A stretch of 64,000 nucleotides of DNA from Isoetes taiwanensis. Lineage: Eukaryota; Streptophyta; Lycopodiopsida; Isoetales; Isoetaceae. Numbering within the stretch: position 1 is the first letter of the stretch; every line of letters starts with the position of its first letter. A program made the translations under genes and the position numbers. Positions 22,361-34,629 of this stretch are shown here, piece by piece. Below the pieces are notes generated by a model. The model ran no database searches, had not been told where the DNA came from, and saw nothing but the letters and a program-made list of their open reading frames with translations. Location: positions 1,880,545 to 1,944,544 of the forward strand of contig JAJEKV010000084.1 in the NCBI GenBank assembly GCA_021234155.1, given 5' to 3'.

Positions 22361-22525
22361 GAAAAGTACTCTAAGGTCGATAATGATTTTGTTAATGATA
22401 TTACTTCAGAGAGTGAGAGTAGTGCCTATACCGATGATATCGGTAGCAAATTTGTTCGAGACCTGATAGGTCTCAACGAATGTAATAAACACTTCACTTC
22501 AATTCATATGTGCTGGACTGCTTTC

Positions 22526-22789
22526 TCAAGGGCAGCAGAAGTGCATCCAGAAGAGACGGACAGATACAGCCACTGATCCTGCCAATGTGTTAAGGTTAAC
22601 AATACTAGAAAAATTTCCCAAAGCTATATGCACCCTTTCTCCAGAAGCTGAGGAAGCCACTGGAGATGGCATTGCATTCGAGATCAGGTTCTCAACACTT
22701 GGCCCCAGCACAGCCGACCTCTCCTCTAGAGAGGGTGGCTGCTCCTCATCATTGTCAATATTTATAACCCCATTGGCAAGAGCAGGCAT
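22526..22789 (-). other. Coding-like segment, function unknown
   Basis: From an ATG at 22789 the minus strand reads an acidic, Ser-rich segment (MPALANGVINIDNDEEQPP and on) with codon use like a real exon. It ends against the LINE. I do not recognise it. It may be an exon left from a gene that the LINE inserted into, or part of an older element. Confidence 0.25.
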
Positions 22790-23119
22790 GGCTAACCTGC
22801 ATGCACAAGAACAAACATATTTACAAGCACGAACAAAATGAACCAACATGTTCTTGATCCCCCTCATGCAAAGCATTTCCTTTAGCATTCAAACGGGTGT
22901 TTCTAGCTTAAGCCTGAACACTACTTATCAATGCAATGATCAAGCTCGCGTCACCTCTCTAAAGCTACAACACTAGCAATAGCCTCACTCTCACAAAACC
23001 TAACCAGGTTCTTAAACCACAGGTATGGGAAAATTTACAATCACTAGCACCAATAGCAAGCCTCTTAGCATAGGCCCGCCCCAATGCAGTATGCCTAGCC
23101 TTCTTCCTCTTGGTCAACA

Positions 23120-23580
23120 GGTCGAATATGTAGCAAAATAACAAAGGATTGAAGGGGATTTCATATGGATGTATAGGTGACCATTCTTGAAACCATAGAA
23201 CATATCTCTAAAATGATTGAATGGGTTGTATTGAAAAAAAAGGGGGGGGGGGGCATAGATTCAATAGTAAAAACAATCGCGTTAGCTTGTTGATTGTATT
23301 AGTCAAAGCATTGTTGTTGAAACATTGAATTATTCTCTTACAGACTCGAGTCTCCATATTCTAAAAACCTTATACGAACCCGTATACCCGTTTAGATGTT
23401 TGAGTCCTCGTATTTCATATTCCAAGATTTTAGGTGAACACATATTTCATATTTCAAACCCATGGGTGCCCCCTATCATAAATGATCATAATCAAAATGA
23501 AAGGCGCCCAGCAGCCCCAACATACGATCTGGGTCGTAGGATCGACGAATCGGATGACTGAGGTAATCTAGGGTGCACCT
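23120..23580 (+). repeat. Dispersed repeat (family Y), copy 1
   Basis: This segment matches 51070-51480 in the same orientation. Shared stretches include ATATGTAGCA near the left, ATCATAAATGATCATAA, and CGTAGGATCGACG near the right end. A G-run of about 12 (near 23243) is unique to this copy. No coding frame is preserved. Confidence 0.7.
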
Positions 23581-26455
23581 CATTTAGAATATCTGGCACA
23601 ACAACAGATCAATATATCGACAGAAACAAGAAAACAACACAAGGCTTATCTGAAAACTACAAGCAGAGGTGGTCGGAGTCACAATACAGCACTACAAAAA
23701 TCCTTAATGTCCCCTCTTTAAACTGCAAATAAGGCATAAGCAGAAGATGCCCAGACACCAAAGGCCAGGCTAATGCTACTAGACACATCAGAGCTTAAAC
23801 CCAGCTTTATAGGGGGGCAGCTACTGCTCGCAGTGACACATACAAGTCTTCTAAATCTGGTCATGCTTATTGCACCATTGAACCCACAAAAAAAAAAATT
23901 AAACCTTAAACCCCAACACATGACTGGTCAAATTTCCCATTCCATATCATTTTCATACATATTTGATACAAATAGCCAACCCGAACCATTTCAAATACAT
24001 GTTATAAATATACCTAAACCTTGAATTGCCAATGCTAATGATTTTATAAGATTGTTATGTAAGAGTATTTTGGTACTTAAATTTGGTGTAAGGGGATCTC
24101 TAAATAATTAAGTCTGATGTGTATGGGTAATGTGGCTATTCGTAAGTTTATTCTTACACAGTGTATTTAGTTGGGATAAGGATATATATTACTATGTACG
24201 TACTATGTGCACATATGATAACATCTCGGACAGGCAAGCTATGCAGTGACGAGGAGAGAAAGACGAGTGTACCCCAAAGTTACTGAGGGAGGGTTTAGAG
24301 TATGTTTGAAATGTGCAAACAACATTCAATCTGTTGGATGCTAAGGTATGGTGTTGTAGTTGGCACTTGAAATAAATGTCAACGGCCAATAGAATGAAGC
24401 TTAAGATGATGGAGTGGAACAATACAATAGTACAATTTCAGGATAGATAGCGAATAGCGGTTACCTGCCAGAAGTTCGAATGTGTTTCCCACATGATCCA
24501 TACCCGGATCAGGCAGAGGTGAACGCCATGGGTTACATGGAGGTGTATGTTAGAATATACAGGGCTCGAACATCGATACAAGATTGGGTTATATCAAACG
24601 TAGGTATTGTAGGAAGGCTCACAAAATACAAGGCAGGCACCTTGATGACTCCAAGTAACTTATGATTCATACGAAGGCTCACTTGCTAACTTAGGCCATG
24701 ACTATGGCTTAGATGAGGATGCCAAGTCATTTGGAATGCCACAACAGCGGCATAACATCATGACAGGAAATGTAATGACTAACATTTCTAGGATGTGGGA
24801 CAACGTTGAATCATAACCCCCAATGATAGGTGGGTTAACAACGTAAAGGGCATATAATAGCGGCTTAGAAGCCACAAGACGGTTAACGAATACGTAAAGG
24901 AGTAAATGGATTGTTGACTCTGCTGAATAAAGGGCACAACCAAAAGGTGAATGGCATACGCTGTGTCACGTGGAAGGGCCGGATAGCGAAAATCAGCTAT
25001 GGACGTAAAAATTATATTGAAGAAGAAAAAAATGAAGGACCCTTATGGATGATATTTAGCGACCTGGATGGGAAGGTTATTACCTCCACGAGCTTTGGAG
25101 GAATGGCATGACTTAAAGGTGGGTCTTTTCTAACATGCAAGGAAAGATTTCTGGCTTGGAAGGCAGCAAGAGCTGAAAAGATCTTTAAAGGTTTGGTATA
25201 TAGCTTAGGGAAGAAGACTTTCATGTCCTAGGACAACATGGTGAATTGAATTCACCAAGAACCTTTTTAATAGAAGAGGCCTATCTTGAGGGGTCTTTGG
25301 GTGGTACTGTCCTTTGGTATATTGGAATATGTAAGTCCGTTTGTGGAACTTAATGTCGTTTAGGCTCCAAAGTAATGATTCGAACACTTTGCCCCAACTA
25401 TACCTGGATACCCTAGAAGGAGATGACTATTCAACAATGGTTAGATGCCATTGGACCGTTACGATAGGACAACTCCAAAAGAGGGTAGGCCATCGTCAAT
25501 TTGAAAGGCGTGTAGTGCTGATAAATAATCATGGCCATATAGGGGGTGAAGTTTGGCACAAAATAATACTGAAGTTAGTACTCTAGATAAATTAGAGTAA
25601 AGTTTTGACATTGTTGTGGGGGTTCTAGCACAAGCATTCATTATGTGTTACAGAGTATGTATCCTGATCTGGGGGGAGTGATCCCTTAAAGAAACACTAC
25701 CATCGAGAAGAAGTAGCGAAGGGTGATAGGATTAAAGCTAAAGCCATGGTCTAGAGGGGAGTTGCATGGCAGTCTCTAGTTGGTTGGGCGAAAAGAGATC
25801 CTTTCTCTAGGAAATGAGACGAGTTAAGACTTGGACACTGAAGAAAAATAATGTGAGCTATGGTGGTCTCTATGAATTTTCTTTTTTTTTTTTTTTTTTT
25901 TTTTTTCCTTAACCCCAGTATATAAAGTCAAGTAAGATATAAGATAAAGGACATGAGTGTAATGTAGATTAAGTCATGACAGAGTCGGAAGAAATTTTGT
26001 TATCAAGGCATCTACCAAAGGAAAAAAATATTTAAACCTATAGGTCTAGGAACGTCGATAACTGGACATTATTATCGTCGCTTAAAGAATATCCAAGGTG
26101 AATAGTGGATTAGAATCGAACTTGGAAGTTTCTATCTTACTCCGAGACATTTCGCAGTGATGATAATAACCCTTAGGTTATTCCTAGCTCACCATGGTTG
26201 CAGAAGTCCGACGGAGTTGTTGCCGCCACAGCGTTGGTTTAGGGAAGAGTGATAGTAGATAGAAGTTTTTCTAGAGAAACAAAGATGCTATTGGTTAAGT
26301 AGAGTAAAAGACTATTACATCCACTAAAAGGAGGTTTACGGGTGGTGGGAGGTTAAGGGTTCAAGCCCCCATAGTACACTTTTATATAAAAGTTGCTATG
26401 CAGAGAAAACAGGGTACTAAATGTGTATAATGAACATATGAAGCATGCATATTGC
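23581..26455. other. Intergenic, no gene recognised
   Basis: A T-run of about 27 lies at 25880-25906. Several ORFs of 60-80 codons occur but none shows a domain. The purine-biased text at 24.7-26.2 kb looks like old retroelement sequence but I cannot place it. Confidence 0.35.
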
Positions 26456-26530
26456 ATTCAAGGAAGTCTGGCGTGGTGGTAAGCATGTAAGGTTGGAGTT
26501 GGAAGGTTGTGGGTTCAAATCTTGGTTAAG
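26456..26530 (+). repeat. tRNA-derived SINE-like head
   Basis: GTCTGGCGTGGTGGTAAGC followed about 30 bases later by GTGGGTTCAAATCTTGG resembles the box A / box B spacing of plant tRNA-derived SINEs. A second box-B-like GGGTTCAAGCCCCC lies at about 26355. An A-run and T-run follow. No cloverleaf good enough for a true tRNA gene was seen. Confidence 0.35.
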
Positions 26531-27004
26531 TGGGCAAAAAAAATATGAATTTTTTTTTTATATGGCAGAAATACGCATTTTTTATACGCGGGGGCCGGTG
26601 GATTTATACGACTTTATTTTCAAATTCTAAGGTGCTAAAAGTATAGCGGCGCCCGATTAGGGTTTTTGGCCCTGTTGCTGCCATTTCAGGGCCGGATGTC
26701 GACGCCCCTACGGTAATTGGACCGTGCCCGACGTGTTGTGCAAAAATCGCCTCAATCCGAGTTACCTAGAGAAAGTTATGGCCCGTGGAAACAAGGGACC
26801 TCTTTCTCTCTAAAAACTTAATATACTTGATTCTAAGGACTCAGACTTTAATTCCTAACTAGCTTAATCCTCCCAAAATTAGGTCAATATACATATTAGC
26901 TATGGAATTGGAATAGTTTATTCTAGATGAAAGTCCCCTACTAACTATCGACTAACGAGTTAGAATATGGTCAGTGCTATGATCTGGTCTACCAAAATCA
27001 TGGC

Positions 27005-27458
27005 TCTGATACCACTGTGATGCTCCCAAAATCTATACGATGCTCTCATCGTATAAATACGAAAAATCCCCCTTCCATGGCGACTCCATCACTATGGAAA
27101 GGCCCTCCGTCTGACTCGGACCACTCGTGATGGTCGTGTCCGGGGTCACGGAGGTGTCATTCGTCCCATGCCTTCTATGGGAATCCTATATAGCAGAAGC
27201 GTACATACATGTTATCGCCTGGCAACAATACCAATAAATAATATACCACCACGAAGGGTGGCCCATCATCATCACAAATACAACTAACAACAGCGTACCA
27301 GCATAACTAAGGAAATGCACCATAAATAAGGGCTCTACCCTGGGCTCAGACTCCATGGGGTCGATTGACGATCAGGGCCTCAAGATAACAGCAGACATAG
27401 GTATAACATGGCGTTGGCTGGCATAGAACAATGGCTAGGGTAGTCCACTCCATCCGCC
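27005..27458 (-). repeat. Dispersed LTR-like repeat (family X), copy 2, left part
   Basis: This resembles 3460-3890, with shared ATACCACTGTGATG and TGGCTGGCATAGAACA. On the minus strand the primer-binding site TGGTATCAGAGC is intact at about 27016-27005. The copy is interrupted at 27458 by the gypsy element and resumes at 35006 (CCGCCCCTCCTGTGC, as CTGCCCCTCCTATGC in copy 1) up to about 35080. Confidence 0.65.
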
Positions 27459-27835
27459 TGTTAGAGCCTGAACTCTAACCTCGCAAGAAGGATGAAAAAC
27501 CCAACAATCCAAGCTCAATCTATCAAATCAAGGCAATGCACAACACAAAGAATCATCATCTCCATAGCTAGATCAAAGCAAAATCCTCTCTCTCAATACA
27601 CCGTCCCTCCGCTCTTCTCTCTCTCTGCTCAGATAATACTGTGATCATAACCCCCCTGCACACCATAATGCATACGTGCAAATATCCTGCACGCGTGCAT
27701 GTGCGTATCTCCCTCCATATCCGGTATACAATCTTCTATACCACCTCAATAGTGGTGAGTGTGGTGAGTGGTGAGTGGTGTGGTGAGTGGTGACCAATGT
27801 GGTGACGAGTGTGGTGAGTGGTGACCACCCCAACA
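27459..27835 (-). repeat. 3' LTR of the gypsy element
   Basis: Direct copy of 34630-35005. On the minus strand it begins TGTTGGGGTGG and ends CTCTAACA. Its first 100 bases on that strand are built from GTGGTGA-type units in complement (CACCACTCACC). Confidence 0.9.
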
Positions 27836-28252
27836 GTGGCGACCACAGTGGGAAAATATGCCACTCTGTGGCGGAGAACCCACAACAAAACATACTAATA
27901 TGATCCTTGGGACATGTCCCCAAATGACACATTTATATGTATGATTAAAAAGAAGATTACCCTCCTCAAATCCAAATGACTGATACAAAACAAATTGGTC
28001 CACAATAACAGTGACGAAACAGAGCCTCTGTAACTATGGCAAACTTTGAAAGCTGATATCTTGAGTTCCAGAACTCCGTTTGACCTGAACCATAGCTCGT
28101 TGGATTCGTATCGCCGAAATGCATCTTTTGATGTAGGATAGATGAAGTATTATTGAACTGTCACCATTTGTTTTTACAGAAAAACGACCTGCTGTAACCC
28201 AAAAGTTCTCCACAAATTCTCTGTAATTGGAGCTATGCCAAATCCAAATCCC

Positions 28253-29648
28253 TTAGAAAAGCACTTCCCTTTCAAAATAAGGCCTGAGATCCTTGCCATT
28301 TCTAGGATTAGGCAACAATTCCCCTTCTGGAGTCATCAAGTAGAAAGCCCCACCTGGTACCTCTTTATCAATCATAAATGGGCCTTCTCATGGGCTTTGA
28401 AATTTGGATAGATGCTGCTTAGTGGTCCTGCACAACACCAATTGCCCTTCCTCAAATGGATTGACAACCTGTAACCTATCTTTGATAAGCTTTACTTTCT
28501 GCTTATGCCTCATATTGAAGTCTGCTGCTTCTTGTCTCATCTCTTGCAATTGCAGCAAATCATCCATCCTATTATGCACTTGATTTGGAGTTGGAACTTC
28601 TCCTAAATTCTCATAATAAGGGAGCTCTACAAATGAACACAAAGGAATGTCCAAATGAATAGGCATCACAGCTTGCACTCCATAAACCAATTCAAATGGT
28701 GTAAATCCTGTAGCCAACTTGTAAGTACACCTGAAACTCCATAAGGCACCTGTCAAGGCTTCATGCCAATTTCTTTGATTATCCTTCACTGTTTTGGCCA
28801 AGATAGCTTTCAGAATTTTGTTAGTAGACTCAGCTTGCCCATTGCCCTGTGGATAATAAGCAGAAGCTTGCACATGTTGAACACCAATCTTGTCTGTTAA
28901 CTGAGCTACTACTTTCCCCATGAAATGAGTTCCCCGATCCGACAAAAGAATGGTTGGAACACCAAACCGAGAAATCAAATTGTGATAAAGAAAGCTTCTT
29001 GTGGTATTTTTACGTAGCATGTTTCTTTGGAATTGCTTCTACCCACTTCGTAAACATGCATGTGGCTGCCAAGATATACTTATGACCTTTGGAAGATGGA
29101 GGATTGATAGGCCCAATGTAATCCAATCCCCACATATGAAACGGCCCAACACTCAAAATAGGATGGAATGGCATATTATTGTGGCCTGTCAATTGTTTAT
29201 GCCTTTGACACTTCTCACATTTGCTAACAAAGTCTCTAGTATCCTTGTAAAGAGTTGGCCAATAATATCCCCAATGAAGGATCTTCCTAGCTGTTGTTCT
29301 GGCTGCAAAATGCCCCTGACAATCATGTGCTTGCTGCAACAAATCATGACTTTGCTGACCAGCAACACACCTTAATAAGAGACCTTCCATAGTCCTCTTA
29401 TAAAGAATAGCCTCATGCACAACATAACCAACTGCTTGTACTCTAAGAGCATGCTTTTGTTGCTTTGAAAATGATGAAGGATAAGTCTGATCTTGTAAAT
29501 ACCTGTATATATTGGCATACCAAAGATCCACGGTCTCAATGAACCCCTGTAATACTCCATTATCCTGAAATGCTACTTGCTGATCTGTTTCCTCTTCTAT
29601 TTCAGCACCACTACTCAAATATGAACTTGGATTATGAGCTCCTTGCAT
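28253..29648 (-). pseudogene. Integrase region of the gypsy polyprotein
   Basis: The zinc-binding part shows HDCQGHFA then CEKCQRH (H-H-C-C). The catalytic core shows GLDYIGP (first Asp), LSDRGTHF (second Asp) and GQAESTNK (Glu). It inserts element cDNA into DNA. The two halves lie in different frames (29648-29010 and 29020-28388), and a TGA follows FQSP at 28388. The homologous plus-strand copy has TGG at that point (59231-59233), so the stop is a G-to-A change. The frame would run on to the natural stop at 28253-28255. Confidence 0.85.
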
Positions 29649-29778
29649 ACTTCAATTCAAATTCTTGTATGATAAGAGCCCATCTTGTAAACTTAGGATC
29701 TTGGACAGTCTTATTGTAAATGCATGGCAATGGGTTCACATCCATATGAATGTAAACATACTGTACATTTGCTGAATT

Positions 29779-30027
29779 CTATTGTGAAGGAAGAAGATAA
29801 TGTCTAAACTTATTCAAGGCCCACTTCAATGCCAACCCAAGATGCTCCACATGAGTCCATTTCTGCTCTTGTGGAGTTAACAACCTGCTAGCATAGTAAT
29901 TCACATCATAATGCTTTTGCTGATTTTTCTGACATAGTGTGACAGCCAAAGCTTGCTCCCAAACTGTAAAAAATAAATGAAAAGGCTCACTCAGTCTTGG
30001 AGGAATCAGCAAAGTTCTCTCTTTCAA
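29779..30027 (-). pseudogene. RT-linked RNase H of the gypsy polyprotein
   Basis: The segment carries LAVTLCQKNQQKHYDVNYY and SRLLTPQEQKWTHVEHLGLAL, which match the RNase H-like domain that directly follows reverse transcriptase in Ty3/gypsy elements. It is in frame with RT but set apart from it by a TGA at 30031, and followed by a TAG. Confidence 0.75.
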
Positions 30028-30030
30028 TTG

Positions 30031-31060
30031 TCAAAGGCACCATTCAAATGCTTCTTGAGCATCCTCCTTCCATCTAAAATTCTGCCCTTGCTTCATACAA
30101 TCCACAGGTGGCTGGGTTATTTTAGCGAAATTGTGCAAATACCTCCTACTAAAACTGAGTTGGCCATATAAGCTTCTCACTTGTGATACATTCGTAGGTG
30201 ATTTAACCTTCTCCAAGGCTGCAATCTTACCATGATCCACTTGTAATCCCTTTTCTGAAACATAATTGCCCAATAGTTTTCCTCCTTTAGTGAAGAAAAT
30301 ACACTTAGCAGGATTCAAACTTATGCCATACAATCGACATCTTTCAAGAACTTTTCTGAGGTGATCCAAGTGATCCCTTCTTGAATTTGAAAACACTGTT
30401 AGGTCATCTATAAAGACTCTCAAACAGTCTAAAATGTCATGAAAAGCATATGTCATAGCTCGCTAAAATGTGGCTGGAGCATTTGTAAGGCCAAAAGGTA
30501 ATACCTTATAAGCATAAATGCCAAAAGGTGTTCGAAAAGCCGTCATTGCTTGATGTGGTGGATAGATTTGGATCTGATTATATCCTGAGTAACCATCCAA
30601 GAAAGAATAGGCCTGATTTCCTGCAACAATATCCAACAAGGTGTCTATGAATGGTGTAGGAAAATGATCTCTTTTGGTAGCTTTGTTGACATCCCTGTAA
30701 TCAATGTATACTCGGATTGAGTTATTTGGCTTTCTCACTAGTACAATAGAACTGATCCAATCTGAATTTGGCACTGGTATAATAAATCCCACCTCCAAAA
30801 GCTTCATGACTTCAACCTTTACTTGCTCCTCTATTGCTGGACTCATTCTCCTTTGAGCTTGTTGGACTGGTTTTGATCCTTGTTTCAAATCGATGGTATG
30901 AACCACAACCTCTGGTGGAATGCCTTTCAATTCTTTGTAATTTCTTGCCAAAACATCCCTGAATTCTCTTAACAAAGATATCAAATCACGTTCCTCCTCT
31001 TGAGTAAGATCTCCTCCAATAGTAACCAATTCTTCTTGATTTCCTTGAGAAATATTAATG
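30031..31060 (-). pseudogene. Reverse transcriptase of the gypsy polyprotein
   Basis: The RT domain runs from about VVVHTIDLKQGSKPVQQ to the thumb region. Visible blocks are VLVRKPNNSIRVYIDYRDVN, SFLDGYSGYNQI, LPFGLTNAPATF and the catalytic box VFIDDLTVFSNS (YxDD as FIDD). A TAG after APATF (near 30460) splits the domain in frame, where the family has Gln (CAG). Confidence 0.85.
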
Positions 31061-31320
31061 TTCTTGACTGAATGTGGTGACTGTAATGAATGTGGTGAGT
31101 GTGGTGACAATGACGAATGTGGTGAATGTGGTGAATGTGGTGACTGTGGTGAATGTGGTGACAGTGACGAATGTGGTGAATGTCTTGTTGTGATGAATGT
31201 GGTGACAAAGTGGCGAATGTGGTGACTGTGGTGAAGGTGGTGACAGTGATGAATGTGATGACAGTGATGAATGTGGTGACTGTGGTGAATGTGGTGACTG
31301 TGATGAACATGGACTGATAT
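31060..31320 (-). repeat. GTGGTGA minisatellite between RNase H and RT
   Basis: About 260 bases made of variants of GTGGTGAATGTGGTGACTG. On the minus strand all three frames are open and give His/Ser/Thr-rich peptides, so it acts as an in-frame linker. The same motif type makes up part of both LTRs. Confidence 0.85.
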
Positions 31321-31369
31321 GATTGACCTCATCCTCCAGAATGTGCGCATGCCACCAAGCTGCTTGCAC

Positions 31370-31765
31370 CATTGCCGATTGTGCTAAAGCATCCGCCACA
31401 CTGTTTTGTTCTCTTGGAACATGTACTACAATGCACTGCTGAAAATAGGACTTTAAATCCATGGCTTGTTGATGTAAGCCTCTCAAATTAGCACTTAAAA
31501 CCTGAACTTGATCCATAAGTTGTTGGCACACCAACAAAGAGTCTCCAAAAATAGTCAAACAATCAACATGCTTCGTTTTTGCCAAAGTCATCCCTTGAAT
31601 AAGTGCATGATATTCAGCCGCATTATTACTACTTGCATTTCATGGTATACTCAATGTAACAATCTCCTTCTTATGCCCATATATCAGAAATGCTCCTACA
31701 CCTCCATAATTCTTGAGTTTAGAGAATGCACCATCAAAATACGTTTGTCCTTCTATAGTGGGCTG
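31370..31765 (-). pseudogene. Extra RNase H domain (archaeal-type-like) before RT
   Basis: Minus-strand motifs in order: YFDGAFSKLKNYGGVGAFL (first Asp, near 31735), SNNAAEYHALIQGM (Glu), TIFGDSLLVCQQL (Asp) and EQNSVADALAQ (last Asp, near 31387). This is the D-E-D-D set of the RNase H (RVT_3) domain known from Tat-type plant elements. A TGA after TLSIP (31640) interrupts it in frame. Its place between protease and RT is unusual. Confidence 0.75.
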
Positions 31766-32977
31766 ATTTCTGTTGATCCCATCCATGCTTGATGTCAAAA
31801 TCAACATCTCTACCTGATCTTGATCAATACCTTGCTGAAATAAAGTCTCACCAATGGGTATTTGAATAGACTCCTCCTGCATGTTGACAAGAGTCTCTTG
31901 TAACTCACCTTCACCAATACTTTCAAGTCTTTGGATATACTTATCTGCAACTTGCTGCTGTAAATGACATATTTCTGAAATTTGGGTACCTTTTAACCAC
32001 TTGTACAAAGTCTTATCTTCCCTGTCACCCACTTCCAAGACATGAAAACAACTAAGACCTTGCTGCCCTGACACCATAGCATTCTCTTTGCTGATTTCTA
32101 ACTGCGGGCTGCTCAAAGAAGTATTGCAAAGAAAGGTACCTTTTGCTGATTTCAGAGGATGATCTATAGTAACCTTGTGTTCTCCTTGAAAGATGTTCAT
32201 TTCGCGCTTTTTCCATGAAGTCTCAGCTTGTATGGCATCTAACCATGTACGGCTCAGCAACAAAGTATAAGTTTCAGCATGCACACTCTCTGGAAATTTC
32301 AAAACCATGAAATCCATGATTGCTTCCACCTCGTAGACCTTGCATAAGACATTTCTTATGACTCCCATAGGCTGCACCTTCATTTGATTGAATGCTTTGA
32401 GCATCATAGTTGTCGGTTCCATCATTTTCAATCCCACTTGAAGCATTATATGGTAAGGCATTATATTCACTCCGCTGCCAGTATCTATGTTGGCATCTTT
32501 GATTAAATATCCATTGATACTCACATCACAAAGAAATGGCCCAGGATCCTTGGATTGCCGGGCTGGTGGCTCCATTCTCCTCTTGTCGGCATCATTTGAT
32601 ATGATCTGTTGGACTGAAATTTATGATTTTGTTCTTCCCCCTAACTCTTGCAACAAATTTGGAGAATAATGAATCAATTGCTCCAAAGTAAGTGTAACTT
32701 TAGTGGCCAAAACTTGGCTGATCACATCATCTTCATTTTGAACTTCCTCATCCACCATAGGAGGCATCACTATGGGCTGATTTTCTTCTATAGACTGAAA
32801 TTGTTCTGTGGGCAGCACATTGAATTGCACCTTCTTAGGTGCTGACACCTTCAAAGCTTGTTCCTTCAAAGCCTTTGGAAAAGAGGTCTTAGTCTTCTCC
32901 GCAATTGGCACTACTCTTGGTTCTTGAACCACCTTATGTGATCTTGTAACTGCATTTACTTCTCCAATCTCTTCTTC
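31766..32977 (-). pseudogene. Aspartic protease region of the gypsy polyprotein
   Basis: After the CCHC part the same frame continues past a TAA (after HDPFQ, near 32978) and another near 32621 into MEPPARQSKDPGPFLCDVSI and NIDTGSGVNIMP. DTGS is the protease active-site motif. About 200 residues of linker follow before the RNase H domain. Confidence 0.8.
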
Positions 32978-34438
32978 TTACTGAAATGGGTCATGCTCCA
33001 CCTCAACAAATCCACAATTTACTACTGATTTTGCCTTCTCTTGCTTCTTAAGCTCCTCAATAAGAGCCTTAACTTGAGGATTATCAATGTACTTTGCATC
33101 TTGAATGCGAACATCATTATTAGGAAGAGGTACTGATTCAAACACTTGCTGTTTTGGTGGATACTTGTTGATTGCCCATTCTGGTTTTCCATGGATTTTC
33201 CAACAAGTAGTCTCATCATGCTTGAATTTATCACATAACTTGCAATATAAATGAGCCTTACTTGGATACCATCCCTGTTTTGGCTGCACCATTGGTGTGG
33301 AACCCATTGGAACTTGTTGGGCAATTGGAGCTTGTGGCATCATTGGAACTTGTGGTATGATAGGTGCTGCTTGCATTGATTGAATAGGAATAGATGGTGC
33401 TTGTTGCATAACAGCAAATACCGGATTGGCCCTCTCAAAGAATCTCTTCTCCCTACATTCTTGATCATTATGGCCCTTTATTTGGCATCTTGAGCAGAAT
33501 TTCAGCAATCTACATGTAGTATCAGAATGCCCAATAGACCCACAATACTCACAAGTAAGAAACTGAACCTCCCTTGGCTTCTCACCAATTGTAAGCTTAG
33601 AAATCTTGGCTACAACATCCTCTGTTTTATGCTCTGGAGCAGCAACTTCATGAATGTATCCCAGCTTATCTTCAGCCTTGAGAGCATACTTTTGTGCCTC
33701 TGACAATGTTGTAGACTATTTAGCCTTCACCTTATGAGCAATAGCTCGTTTCAGCCCCTTCACATACCATTGAATATCCATTTCATCACTCCTTGCAATC
33801 TTCCAATGAACCACGGCTTTGAGAACTGCAATATACCTCTGATTATACTCTCTAATTGATTCATCTTCCTTTTGTGTGAAATTGGTCCACCTTTCCATAG
33901 TCTTATCCTTACCATGAACTTCTTGATAATTAGCAATGCAAGCTTCCTTTAATTCCTGATATGTCATGGTATCTGGCTGAGTTTGTGCCCATTCCTCCAC
34001 TGAATCTTGTAAAGAACTATAAAACCAAAGCAAATAATCACCAGCCGCTAACTTACATTGCTGGCAATACCTCTCAAACTTCACAATATGCTTCAAAGGA
34101 TCCTGATCTACCAGATCATCAAACTTTGGAATCCCCATTGTCTGAAAACCCCATACCATAGGTGGTAATACAGCCATCTCTGCCTCTTGTTGGGTTTCTT
34201 GAAATTGGAAAAACGAAATTGAATCTCCCTTCAATTTGAAAAATGAAATTGGATTACCTTCTAGATCGGTAAATGGAATCAAAACCTCCTGGATCTGAGA
34301 ATTAGACCCCAGATCTGCTCCCAAATCTGAAAATGAAATTGAATCTTGATGCAATTTTGAGCCCAAAGATTGACTCACCGGTCCCCTTCTTGTGACGATG
34401 GAGCTTAGTGGGATCTCCTTCTTACTTCTCTTGGGCAT
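32978..34438 (-). pseudogene. Gag and zinc knuckles of the gypsy polyprotein
   Basis: The frame opens at 34438 (MPKRSKKEIPLSS). The Gag domain spans about residues 90-240, with GIPKFDDLVDQDPLKHIVKF and WTNFTQKEDESIREYNQRY. A single in-frame TAG at 33716-33718 interrupts it; then come three C-x2-C-x4-H-x4-C knuckles: CEYCGSIGHSDTTC, CSRCQIKGHNDQEC and CKLCDKFKHDETTC. Gag packages the element RNA. Confidence 0.85.
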
Positions 34439-34606
34439 AAAACTATGCTTCCCTTGTCAAATTTCACTCCACAAATCAATTACGGCAAAATCCCCTTCAC
34501 CCAAGAAATTGCTCCTTTCTCAATGGTGTCGTTCTTTACCGACGATCACCAATACCAATGGTAACAACTCCTTTTTCAATGGAAATTCTTGCCGATCAAT
34601 GGTCTG

Positions 34607-34628
34607 TTTTCCCACCGTGGTCGCCAAA
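34607..34628 (-). promoter_or_regulatory. Primer-binding site of the gypsy element
   Basis: Directly after the 5' LTR the minus strand reads TTTGGCGACCACGGTGGG, the expected place for tRNA priming. An inverted near-copy lies at the other end of the internal region (27836-27856). Confidence 0.6.
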
Positions 34629-34629
34629 T

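Noticed and set aside
23718-23921. Hydrophobic minus-strand ORF as a CASP-like or MARVEL membrane protein exon
   Set aside because: Only a short hydrophobic end supports it; no conserved family motif and no partner exons were seen.
30981-31591. His/Ser-rich minus-strand ORFs (HHSHHIHH-type) as a metal-binding protein
   Set aside because: They are three-frame readings of the GTGGTGA minisatellite inside the gypsy polyprotein.
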